Source: Acidobacteriota bacterium
GTDB lineage: Bacteria; Acidobacteriota; Vicinamibacteria; Vicinamibacterales; JAKQTR01
DNA length: 11,193 nucleotides
NCBI GenBank assembly: GCA_026393735.1
Contig: JAPKZP010000589.1
Span: forward strand, 1 to 11,193
Reading direction: 5' to 3'
Below are positions 1 to 6,539 of the stretch, one piece after another; the first letter of the stretch is position 1, and every line of letters starts with the position of its first letter. A model generated the notes under the pieces. The model had not been told where the DNA came from. It was given only the letters and a program-made list of their open reading frames with translations, and made no database searches. The position numbers were made by a program, and so were the translations under genes.

Positions 1-419
1 AGCAGGACCGTCTTGATGAGCTGGTGCTTGGTGTCGAGCAGAACGATGCCGAACTGCTCGACGGGCCGGGCGCCGTACTCGGGGAGCAGGTGCATGGCCA
101 CGTCACGGGGCGTTCGCAGCAGAACGCGGTCCGCCGGCGGGCGCAGCAGCGTGCGCCGACCGAGCTCGATGGCCGCGAGGATCTGCGCGGCGCGCGCCTC
201 CCCTACGCCCGGAATGCTGCGGAACTCCTCGCGGCCTGTGGCCGGCAGTCCGTGCACGCCGCCACTCGCCTCGAGCACCATGTTGGCCAGACCCAGTGCG
301 TTCATCCGGCTGGTGCCGGCACCCAGGACGAGGGCGAGCAGTTCATTGTCGCCGAGCGAGGCGACGCCAGCGCGCACGAGCTTTTCGCGGGGCCGGTCGC
401 GGGCGGCGATCGTCCTCAC
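1..419 (-). CDS. radC: RadC-family protein (JAB/MPN domain), N-terminal part, cut by window edge
   Basis: About 139 codons are visible from a GTG start; the gene continues past base 1. Residues 9-13 read RPREK, the usual RadC opening. A helix-hairpin-helix stretch follows with SIPGVGEARAAQILAAIELG near residues 70-90, and then the start of the JAB/MPN domain (VEQFGIVLLDTKHQLIKTVL). The metal-binding HxH...D motif that defines the fold lies beyond the edge, so integrity cannot be judged. RadC proteins were once linked to DNA repair, but their biochemical role is unsettled. The start GTG overlaps the TGA stop of the sirtuin gene (GTGA, 416-419), and a GGAG lies about 8 bases upstream inside that gene, so translation is probably coupled and the two genes cotranscribed. 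The family call is secure; the function is not. Confidence 0.9.
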   Translation of the reverse strand, partial: MRTIAARDRPREKLVRAGVASLGDNELLALVLGAGTSRMNALGLANMVLEASGGVHGLPATGREEFRSIPGVGEARAAQILAAIELGRRTLLRPPADRVLLRTPRDVAMHLLPEYGARPVEQFGIVLLDTKHQLIKTVL

Positions 420-1180
420 AACAGCGACTCCAGCTCCCGCAGGACCGTGCCCGACGGGCCCCGGAGGACGGCATCGGCGAACGGCGACAACGGTGTCTCG
501 TCGACGTTGACCTCGACGACCCTTGCGCCGTGCCGGCTCGCCACATCGGGGAGAGCCGCCGCCGGATACACGAGGGCGGAGGTCCCGATGACCAGCAGGA
601 CGTCGCATCGCTCCGCAAGCGCCATCGCCCGATTTACGACGGCTGGATCGAGGGCCTCGCCGAACCACACCACGTCGGGGCGCATCCGCGCGCCGCAGCG
701 GCACACCGGCACCTGCTGGTCTTCATCCGTTGCGGCGATTCCCGCCTCGCTGCGAGAGTCGTCCACGACATGACCGCATCCGGCGGCGCATCGTGTGCGC
801 CAGATGTTGCCGTGGAGTTCGAGCACCTCCGGGCTGCCGGCCCGTTGATGCAGGCCATCGACGTTCTGCGTGACGAGCGAAAACCGGCGAAGCGAAGTGG
901 CCCAGCGCGCCAGCACGCGGTGGCCTTCATTCGGCTGCGCACGGCTGATGATGGCGCGACGCCACCGATACCACTCCCACACGAGGCCGGGTTGACGCGC
1001 GAACGCACCGGGCGTCGCCAGGTCCGCGGCGCTGAACGTCCGCCAGAGGCCGTCTGCGCCGCGAAACGTCGGGACACCGCTTTCCGCGGAGATGCCGGCA
1101 CCGGTCGTCGCGACGACGGACGCCGCCTCGCGCAACCAAGTGGCGACCTGATTCAACGGCACGGACAGCGCAGGTTCCAT
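416..1180 (-). CDS. cobB: NAD-dependent protein deacylase, class III (SIRT5-like) sirtuin
   Basis: The 254-residue protein has normal length for a bacterial sirtuin and removes acyl groups from lysine using NAD+. It shows the NAD-binding GAGISAESGVPTFRG (residues 27-41), TQNVDGLH (104-111), catalytic His123 in ELHGN, VVWFGE (170-175), and GTSALVYPAAAL (199-210). Candidate zinc cysteines are C131, C135, C160 and C162; the second pair is spaced CxC rather than the usual CxxC. Y71 and R74 (WEWYRWRR) match the Tyr-x-x-Arg pair that in SIRT5 and E. coli CobB binds acidic acyl groups, so desuccinylase or demalonylase activity is likely alongside deacetylation (inference from the family). An in-frame TGA two codons upstream makes the ATG at 1180 the first possible ATG. 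No good Shine-Dalgarno precedes it. The gene overlaps radC by four bases. Confidence 0.95.
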   Translation of the reverse strand: MEPALSVPLNQVATWLREAASVVATTGAGISAESGVPTFRGADGLWRTFSAADLATPGAFARQPGLVWEWYRWRRAIISRAQPNEGHRVLARWATSLRRFSLVTQNVDGLHQRAGSPEVLELHGNIWRTRCAAGCGHVVDDSRSEAGIAATDEDQQVPVCRCGARMRPDVVWFGEALDPAVVNRAMALAERCDVLLVIGTSALVYPAAALPDVASRHGARVVEVNVDETPLSPFADAVLRGPSGTVLRELESLL

Positions 1181-1449
1181 GGCGGGTCACACAACGCGAT
1201 CAGTTCGGAGTCGTGCACGTTCCGTTCCATTTCTCGAGCGAGCACCGGCGGCCGCTCGCGTGCGGCGCCGGCGACGAGGCGCTCGATCCGATCTCAGCTT
1301 CTGCGAACCGGCGTGACGCCCAAGCAGGCAATTCGTGCCAGCCGGATCGGCTGCCCTTCTCCCCGGTAGTGTCGGGCACCCCCGTCGTCAACCCAGGCAG
1401 CGTCGGCCGACGCGCGTATCGGTGCGCCCGATGCACGTGAGGTCCAGGT
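1181..1449. other. Intergenic region, 269 bases
   Basis: This lies between the end of the transporter pseudogene and the start of the sirtuin gene, both on the minus strand, so it should hold the sirtuin promoter and possibly a transporter terminator. I find no hexamer pair good enough to call a promoter. It holds a perfect 14-bp palindrome at 1400-1413 and a smaller hairpin at 1339-1353 (CAGCCG/CGGCTG, loop of three), neither followed by a T tract. Open frames here have no codon bias beyond the base composition and no recognisable protein motif. Confidence 0.5.
1400..1413. repeat. Perfect 14-bp palindrome GCGTCGGCCGACGC
   Basis: The sequence equals its own reverse complement. As RNA it can fold into a 5-bp GC stem with a GGCC tetraloop. 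It sits 37 bases past the stop of the transporter pseudogene and about 220 bases upstream of the sirtuin start. It could be a weak terminator stem or a dimeric protein-binding site, but in DNA this GC-rich it may also be chance. Confidence 0.3.
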
Positions 1450-2789
1450 TCAGAACAGGAGCGGCCCGAGGATCGGCACGATCGTGATAATGACGAAGAA
1501 CGAGACCACGTCCAGGGCCACGCCGTACTTCATCATCGACGTGATGGGAACGTACCCGGAACTGTACGCGATGGCATTCGGCGGCGTCGAGATGGGCAGC
1601 ATGAAGCCGACGCTTGCACCGAGCGTCGCGCCCAGGGCCGGCTCGAGGGGACTGATGCCGGCGGCCTGGCAGACGGCGATGGCGACCGGCACGATCATGC
1701 TCGCGGATGCCGTGTTGGAGGTCATCTCCGACAGCACGATCGCAAAACCCGTGAACAACACGGTGAAGGCGAACGGGCTGTGGGTCGGCACCAGGGACGT
1801 CATGCTCCTGCCCATCGCCTCGGCCAGCCCGGTCGTGAATGCCAGCGAGCCCAGCGCCAGTCCGCCGCCGAACAGAGCACCGTCACCAAGAAGGCGATCA
1901 GGACGTTGCGTTCCCCGCGCGACAGCGGGCCGAGACTGTCGAGGCGTTCACGCACCTCCCTCACGCTCGCGTCCGACAGGCGGACGCCGCGGGCGCCAAC
2001 CCACCAGAAGAACACCGCCAGCAGTGTGAAGAGGATGATCGACAGCGGCAGTCCCACCATCATCCACCGGAAGAACGAGATCTGCACGCCCGCCAGGCTC
2101 CGCAGCATGCCGATGCCGATGAGGTTCGGCGGCGTGCCAATGGGCGTCGCCAGGCCGCCGAGCGAGGCCCCGAAGGCGCTGATGAGCATCATGGTCGTGG
2201 CGAACCGGCGGAAGGACTTCGGGTCGGTATCCGGCTGCGCGGCGAGGTGGGTCACCACCGAGACGCCGATGGGAAACATCATCGCGGCCGTGGCCGTGTT
2301 GCTGATCCACATCGAAATCGCCGTCGACACCGCGCCGAACATGACGAGCAACCGGCCCGCGCTCCGCCCGACGAAGTGCGACGAGAGCGCCGAGTACGCC
2401 AGACGACGGTCGAGTCCATGGACATACATCGACTCGGCCAGAATGAAGCTTCCGATGAACAGGAAGATGATGGGGTCGCCGAACGACGCCAGGGCCTTCG
2501 CCGCCGGCGCGACCTGCAGGATGATGGCGAGCAACGGTCCGAGGAGCGCCGTGACCGCGAGGGGCAGTGCCTCGGTGATCCAGAAGACCACGACGCAGCC
2601 GATGATCGCGGCGAGCCGGTGCGCGGGCGGCGCGAGGCTCCCCATCGGCAGCATCAGAATCACGAGGAACGTCAGGGGCCCGAGCACCATGCCGGCCGTC
2701 TTGCGGCGCTGGTTGAACTGCTGTTCGGCGGGCGAGTACGACTCCACGGCCTCGACGGCCTGATGCCGCGTTCGAATCAACGGGTCCAT
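1450..2789 (-). pseudogene. DASS/SLC13-type anion transporter, broken by internal deletion and frameshift
   Basis: Family members are inner-membrane Na+-coupled carriers of dicarboxylates, sulfate or similar anions. The N-terminal part (about 304 residues from ATG 2789) has repeated membrane helices, the first SNT motif (163-165) and TPIGTPPN (215-222). The C-terminal part, in a different frame, has LFGGGLALG, the second SNT in EMTSNTAS, and ISTPPNA, ending at TGA 1450-1452. The two frames meet near 1872-1884. There FLVTV is followed almost directly by LFGGGLALG; family members normally have a further helix and loop, roughly 65-85 residues, between these points, and no bases for it are present. 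The 1340-bp span is not a multiple of three. The start has GGGAGGG just upstream and lies 13 bases inside the end of the dapF-like gene, so it is the last gene of that unit. A functional product is unlikely unless the break is an assembly error. Confidence 0.85.
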
Positions 2790-3580
2790 CTGCCCTCCCA
2801 CAGCACTTCCGCCCAGCCCGTCAGGAACAGGCCATCGGCGCGCCACTCCACGCGCTGTGTCCCGCCCGCTGACTCCACGTCCACGGCGCGCGCCGCGCCT
2901 CCGTACTCCATGGCCGCGACCGCCGACGCACATGCACCGGTTCCGGATGCCAACGTCGGTCCGACCCCACGCTCCCAGATGAGGATGCGAACCCGGTCAG
3001 CCCGCTCGGCCACCGCGAACTCCACGTTCGTCCCTTCCGGGAAGTCCGGATGGCCCGCGAGCAGCGGCCCCAGTCTCCGGTAGCGTGCCTCGTCCAGTTC
3101 GTGTTCGAGCACGACGCACTGCGGATTCCCGACGCGCAGGACGACCGCGTCCACGCGTTCGCCGCCGACGTCAATGGCACGCCGTCGGACATCCATCGGG
3201 TGACCCATGGCCGCCCTGCACACGAATCGCGGAGGGGCGGACTCCAGCACGTCGATCGCCTTCGCGCCGGCGTCGGTCTGGATCACAAGGGACGCAGGCA
3301 CGGGACGTCCCGCTGTGAACTGCGTCCAGCAGCACACGGCCGCGAGGCCCCGCACGCCGTTGCCCGACACCTCCGAGAAGCTGCCGTCCGCGTTGAACAG
3401 ACGCATCGTCGCGCCCGCATCCGTGCGCTGAAACAGGATGAGCCCGTCCGCGCCGATGCCCGTGTGCCTGGCACACAGTGCCTGGGCAAGAGCTGGCGCA
3501 TCCGGCCGGTCGAGCGACGCCGCCTCGAGATACACGAAGTCGTTCCCGTAGGCATGCGCCTTCACGAGTTTCAGGCCCAC
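2777..3580 (-). CDS. dapF: Diaminopimelate epimerase-like protein with Ser at both catalytic Cys positions
   Basis: The 267-residue protein matches DapF in length and layout. DapF interconverts LL- and meso-diaminopimelate for lysine and peptidoglycan synthesis, using two cysteines as acid and base. Seen here are HAYGNDF (9-15), FNADG (62-66), VGNPQCV (150-156), EGTNVEF (182-188) and WERGVGPTLASGTGAC (202-217). In canonical DapF the first catalytic Cys lies in a CGNG motif and the second in ACG(S/T)G. Here these are SGNG (Ser72, codon TCG) and ASGTG (Ser212, codon TCC). Both changes are clear in the DNA and every other signature is kept, so this looks like a selected variant, not decay. It may be a slow epimerase, use other residues, or act on another substrate. 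The start is taken as GTG 3580, behind a G-rich stretch, 23 bases after the methyltransferase stop; a longer frame extending upstream overlaps that gene and is rejected. Confidence 0.85.
   Translation of the reverse strand: MGLKLVKAHAYGNDFVYLEAASLDRPDAPALAQALCARHTGIGADGLILFQRTDAGATMRLFNADGSFSEVSGNGVRGLAAVCCWTQFTAGRPVPASLVIQTDAGAKAIDVLESAPPRFVCRAAMGHPMDVRRRAIDVGGERVDAVVLRVGNPQCVVLEHELDEARYRRLGPLLAGHPDFPEGTNVEFAVAERADRVRILIWERGVGPTLASGTGACASAVAAMEYGGAARAVDVESAGGTQRVEWRADGLFLTGWAEVLWEGRWTR
2793..2799 (-). promoter_or_regulatory. Ribosome binding site GGGAGGG for the transporter gene
   Basis: This purine-rich stretch lies inside the last codons of the dapF-like gene and ends three bases before ATG 2789. 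It picks that ATG over longer in-frame extensions that would run further into the upstream gene. Confidence 0.6.
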
Positions 3581-3603
3581 AGGGTCCCCCCAGGCCGCGC
3601 CTG

Positions 3604-4386
3604 CTACTTGTGGCAGAACGCGAGGAGATGCCAGCCGAACCGGCGCACCCAGGACCGGGGGATGGCGTTGAACGTTCCGACGAACACGCCGTTGTAGAGC
3701 GCGCCCTTCCAGCCGCCGTGCAGGCGAGACTTCACCGGGAAACGCTCGGGCACAATCCGCACGTCGGCGAACGCGCGGAGCAGCCGCCGGAACTCGCCCG
3801 GGCTGTACTTCTTCAGGACGGGAGCGTCCTCGTGTTCGAGGCCCACCTTCATCACGTGCGACAGCGCGTTGAGCCACGAGATGCGGTTGTACACCTGGAA
3901 CAGCACGGTGCCGCCGGGCTTCACGACACGGCGGCACTCGTCCACCAGGTCCTGATCGCAGGCGGTGTACTGCGCGACGCCGTGCGCGTACACGTAGTCG
4001 AACGTGTCTGCCGGAAACGGCAGGCGCTCGCCGTTCGCGACGCACAGGGACGCTGGCAACTGCTGGTACCCGAAGTTCTGGCGCGCCAGGCCAATGGCTG
4101 AATCAGCCACGTCCACGCCAGTCACGCGCGCGCCCCCGCGGGCAAAACGCACCAGGTCGGTGCCCGCGCCGCAGCCCACCTCGAGCACCCGATGGCCCGC
4201 GTGAGCGTCGAAGTCCACCAGCCGAAGCAGGTGGTGCAGTTTGTCGAAGTGGTACTCATCGAGATCGGCGAAGAAGCCGGCCGAACCGACGGGGTGGTTC
4301 GTGATGTCGAGGTCGTGGATGCGATGCTGCCAGTACGTACGGACGGCGGAGATGTCAGCCGGCTGAGGATCGATTCGGTGCGCCAC
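3604..4386 (-). CDS. Class I SAM-dependent methyltransferase
   Basis: This 260-residue protein has a Rossmann-type methyltransferase core. Motif I is VLEVGCGAGTDL (67-78), the acidic residue ending strand 2 is in VTGVDVADSA (88-97), a region equivalent to motif II/III is FPADTFDYVYAHGVAQY (124-140), and VVKPGGTVLFQVYN (154-167) is the usual post-core strand. The core resembles the Methyltransf_11/UbiE group. Residues 185-260 are basic and aromatic and may bind the acceptor or a membrane, but the substrate cannot be read from the sequence. It starts with GTG 4386 and lacks a Shine-Dalgarno; the candidate promoter upstream predicts a 5' leader of about two bases. It heads the unit with the dapF-like gene (23-base gap) and the broken transporter. 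Context suggests, but does not show, a link to cell-wall or amino-acid metabolism. Confidence 0.9.
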   Translation of the reverse strand: MAHRIDPQPADISAVRTYWQHRIHDLDITNHPVGSAGFFADLDEYHFDKLHHLLRLVDFDAHAGHRVLEVGCGAGTDLVRFARGGARVTGVDVADSAIGLARQNFGYQQLPASLCVANGERLPFPADTFDYVYAHGVAQYTACDQDLVDECRRVVKPGGTVLFQVYNRISWLNALSHVMKVGLEHEDAPVLKKYSPGEFRRLLRAFADVRIVPERFPVKSRLHGGWKGALYNGVFVGTFNAIPRSWVRRFGWHLLAFCHK

Positions 4387-4394
4387 GCGCGCGT

Positions 4395-4423
4395 ACTATA
4401 GAATACTCATGCCTCTCCGGCAA
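4395..4423 (-). promoter_or_regulatory. Candidate sigma70-type promoter for the methyltransferase unit
   Basis: On the minus strand TTGCCG (4423-4418, four of six to consensus) is followed after 17 bases by TATAGT (4400-4395, five of six). A start about seven bases past the -10 falls near 4388, two bases before the GTG at 4386, implying a leaderless or nearly leaderless mRNA. The -35 overlaps the inverted repeat at 4417-4431, so a protein bound there could block it. Confidence 0.5.
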
Positions 4424-4450
4424 CGTGCCGGCGCCTGTGTGCAACCCTGA
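4409..4450 (+). CDS. Possible 13-codon leader ORF overlapping the glpD start
   Basis: ATG 4409 opens a frame encoding MPLRQRAGACVQP; its TGA (4448-4450) shares one base with the glpD ATG (TGATG). glpD has no Shine-Dalgarno of its own, so termination and restart from this mini-ORF could supply ribosomes. AT-rich hexamers TACTAT (4394) and TAGAAT (4399) lie just upstream and could serve as a -10, but no good -35 is visible. The mini-ORF also lacks a ribosome binding site, so it would have to be read from an almost leaderless transcript. It has no known relatives that I recognise and may be chance. Confidence 0.25.
   Translation: MPLRQRAGACVQP
4417..4431. repeat. Inverted repeat CCGGCA-ACG-TGCCGG in the divergent promoter region
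   Basis: The 6-bp arms are perfect, with a 3-base spacer. It overlaps the proposed -35 of the methyltransferase promoter on one strand and lies in the glpD leader on the other. It could be an operator half-site pair or an RNA hairpin just upstream of the glpD start. Confidence 0.4.
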
Positions 4451-6075
4451 TGACACGTGATCTCGCCCTTCTCGCCGGCAAGCGTTTTGACGTTCTCGTG
4501 ATCGGCGGCGGCATCCACGGCCTCGCCGTCGCCTACGACGCCGCGCAGCGGGGCTACTCGGTCGCGCTCGTCGACCGCGGCGATTTCGGCGGCGCGAGTT
4601 CGTTCAATCACGCCAAGACCGTCCACGGTGGACTCCGTTCGCTCCAGACTGGTGATGTCGTCAAGGCCCGGTTCTCGCTGCGCGAGCGGCGCGCGATGGC
4701 GCGCATCGCCCCGCACCTCGTGACGCCGCTGTCGTTCGTCATGGCCACGACGCGGAAGCTCACCCGATCCACGTGGGCCTTGCGCGCCGGGTTTGCCCTC
4801 GACGCGGCGATCGGCTTCGACCGCAACGCGGGCGTCCGCCACAGCCTGCGGCTGGCCGCGGGCACCGTCATCTCGAAGGCCGCATACGCGGAGGTCTTCG
4901 GCCCCAATGCCAGCCCGTCGGCCACCGGCGCGGCCCGATGGAACGACTACCAGATGGCGGAGTCCGACCGGCTGACTCTCGCATTCGCGCAGGCGGCCGG
5001 CGCGTACGGCGCGGTGCTGGCGAATTACCTGGCCGCGTCCGGCCCGCTCCTCGAAGGTCGCCGCGTGCGGGGCATCACGGCGCGCGACGGCGTCACGGGT
5101 GCGGCGTTCGAGATCGAAGCCGGTATCACGGTGAATGCGGCCGGTGCGCACGGCCGGTCATGGCTGGAGCGGCTTGGGGCATCGGTCTCTTACCCCCTGC
5201 TGAAAGCCATGAACCTCGTGACGTCCCGCCCTGCGGGGACGCTGGCCATGGGCGCCCCCACGTCGGGCGGACGACTCCTGCTCATCATGCCCTGGCGAGG
5301 GCGGATGCTGATCGGCACGTCGCACTCGAACGATGCCGTCCAGCCGGACGACGGCGCGGTCAGCCCTGCGGAGTTGTCGGCGTTCGTGGCCGAGGTGAAC
5401 TCTGCGTTTCCCTCACTGCAACTCACGCCCGCCGACGTCACGCTCGTGCATCGGGGCGTGGTGCCGGCCGAAGCTGATGCGCACGGCATGCTGGCGTTGA
5501 TGGGACACCATCGCGTGTACGATCACGCCCTGGATGGCCTGGATGGCGCAATTTCGGTGGTGGGGGTGAAGTACACCACGGCCCGCGGCGTCGGCGAGCA
5601 GGTCGTGAACCTCATCGGCCGCAAACTCGGGCGGACGACGCCCCCATGCGCCACGGGCGTGACGCTGCTCCCTGGAGCGTATCCGGGCGTGCCGGCTGAC
5701 GAGATTGAACGGGCCGTTTCCGGTTCCGACTCGGTACTGGAACCCGGCGCCGCCGCTTCCTTCGTGGCGACGCATGGTTCGGCGTGGCAGGACATCGCGA
5801 CGCTCTGCCGCACCGAACCTGAACTCGCCCGGCCCATCGGCGGGGGCATCGCGTTGCCCGCTGCCGTGATCGTTCATGCGGTCCGGCACGAGATGGCGTG
5901 CACGCTCGCCGATGTCGTGCTGCGCCGGACCTCGATCGGAAGCGCCGGACACCCCGGAGATGCGGCCGTGGCAGCCTGCGCGGCCGTGATGGCTGAAACC
6001 TGCCGCTGGGACGAGGCGCGGGTTGCGCGGGAAGTGGCGGCGGTGACGGCCTTCTACGCGCCGGTTGGGGAATAG
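4450..6075 (+). CDS. glpD: FAD-dependent glycerol-3-phosphate dehydrogenase/oxidase
   Basis: This 541-residue flavoprotein oxidises glycerol 3-phosphate to dihydroxyacetone phosphate and usually feeds electrons to membrane quinones. The N-terminal Rossmann FAD site reads DVLVIGGGIHGLAVAYDAA (14-32) and is followed by VALVDRGDFGGASSFNHAKT and VHGGLRSLQ (58-66), typical of the GlpD branch of the DAO superfamily. Further on are MPWRGRMLIGTSHS, the substrate-side GVKYTTARGVGEQVV segment that matches the family's GGK(L/W)T(T/R)YR region, and a helical C-terminal DAO_C domain. Length is normal and no break is seen. It is the only plus-strand gene, divergent from the methyltransferase (63-base gap) and convergent with dtd. 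No glpF, glpK or glpR is in the window, so a role in glycerol use or phospholipid turnover cannot be chosen. The start is the first ATG before the FAD motif; it lacks a Shine-Dalgarno. Confidence 0.92.
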   Translation: MTRDLALLAGKRFDVLVIGGGIHGLAVAYDAAQRGYSVALVDRGDFGGASSFNHAKTVHGGLRSLQTGDVVKARFSLRERRAMARIAPHLVTPLSFVMATTRKLTRSTWALRAGFALDAAIGFDRNAGVRHSLRLAAGTVISKAAYAEVFGPNASPSATGAARWNDYQMAESDRLTLAFAQAAGAYGAVLANYLAASGPLLEGRRVRGITARDGVTGAAFEIEAGITVNAAGAHGRSWLERLGASVSYPLLKAMNLVTSRPAGTLAMGAPTSGGRLLLIMPWRGRMLIGTSHSNDAVQPDDGAVSPAELSAFVAEVNSAFPSLQLTPADVTLVHRGVVPAEADAHGMLALMGHHRVYDHALDGLDGAISVVGVKYTTARGVGEQVVNLIGRKLGRTTPPCATGVTLLPGAYPGVPADEIERAVSGSDSVLEPGAAASFVATHGSAWQDIATLCRTEPELARPIGGGIALPAAVIVHAVRHEMACTLADVVLRRTSIGSAGHPGDAAVAACAAVMAETCRWDEARVAREVAAVTAFYAPVGE

Positions 6076-6085
6076 CCCCCCCCCG
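6061..6085. terminator. Possible hairpin between convergent glpD and dtd
   Basis: CCGGTTGGGG (6061-6070) can pair with CCCCCCCCGG (6076-6085) around the loop AATAG, giving CCGG and GGGG stems separated by two mismatches. It spans the glpD stop and nearly all of the 14-base gap before the dtd stop. There is no T tract on either side, so it is at best a weak or factor-assisted terminator. The run of eight C is unusual for the window. Confidence 0.3.
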
Positions 6086-6089
6086 GCTC

Positions 6090-6539
6090 CTAGAACTCCT
6101 TCCGGCTGTCGAGCAGGATCGTCACGGGCCCGTCGTTCACCAGTTCAACAGCCATGTGCGCCTGGTAGGTGCCGGTGTCGACGCGTACGCCGTTGTCACG
6201 GAGCTCGCAGACCACGGCATCAAACAGCACGCGGCCAGGTTCCGCAGCGGACGCGCGATCGAACGACGGACGCCGGCCACGCCGACAATCCCCATAGAGG
6301 GTGATCTGCGAAACGGCCAGGACGGCTCCGCCGACGTCGGTGAGCCCGAGGTTCATCTTCCCCTGCTCATCGTCGAACACCCTCAGGTCCCGGATCTTCG
6401 CCGCCAGATAGGAGACATCGGCCGGCCCGTCGTCGTTGGCCACCCCGATCAGCGCCAGCAGTCCGCAGCCGATTTCCCCGACGACTGCCCCATCGACCCG
6501 GACGCGCGCCTCGCGGACCCGCTGAATCACGGCTCTCAC
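6090..6539 (-). CDS. dtd: D-aminoacyl-tRNA deacylase
   Basis: At 149 residues the protein has the standard DTD length. It hydrolyses D-amino acids (and Gly from mischarged tRNA) off tRNA, guarding translation. It opens with MRAVIQRVREARV, the usual DTD beginning, and carries VSQITLYGDCRRGRRPSF (76-93), matching the family SQxTLxxD motif, plus NDGPVT (135-140), the Gly-cisPro motif that excludes L-amino acids from the active site. The start is GTG 6539, whose GTGA overlaps the ttcA stop. A GGAAGG (6546-6551) six bases upstream, inside ttcA, supports this choice, so the pair should be translationally coupled. A longer frame running upstream overlaps ttcA and is rejected. The gene ends 14 bases from the convergent glpD. 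Confidence 0.95.
   Translation of the reverse strand: MRAVIQRVREARVRVDGAVVGEIGCGLLALIGVANDDGPADVSYLAAKIRDLRVFDDEQGKMNLGLTDVGGAVLAVSQITLYGDCRRGRRPSFDRASAAEPGRVLFDAVVCELRDNGVRVDTGTYQAHMAVELVNDGPVTILLDSRKEF

Noticed and set aside
1153..1293. Minus-strand open frame with a protein-like stretch (RIERLVAGAARERPP...) upstream of and overlapping the sirtuin start
   Set aside because: It is short, has no ribosome binding site, its third-position GC is not raised above background, and I recognise no family. It runs 28 bases into the sirtuin gene in another frame.
1297..1449. The transporter frame stays open for about 51 codons after its TGA at 1450-1452, ending in a plausible-looking GVTPVRRS tail
   Set aside because: Third-position GC is about that of the surrounding DNA, no known DASS extension exists there, and the protein already ends at a normal C terminus (PILGPLLF).
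1181..1449. Search for a tRNA, small RNA or promoter in the largest gap
   Set aside because: No cloverleaf, no TTCRA-type arm in the right context, and no -35/-10 pair above background were found by eye.
1839..3083. Long plus-strand open frame (414 codons) opposite the transporter and dapF-like genes
   Set aside because: It is rich in Arg, His, Asp, Glu and Gln with no motif, the usual antisense shadow in GC-rich DNA, while the minus strand carries clear family signatures. The same applies to long plus-strand frames at 296-1369, 3050-3697, 7158-8111, 8320-9366 and 9492-10481.
3581..4045. N-terminal extension of the dapF-like frame up to 4045
   Set aside because: The extension is out of frame over the methyltransferase, Arg-rich and without similarity; GTG 3580 gives the normal DapF N terminus.
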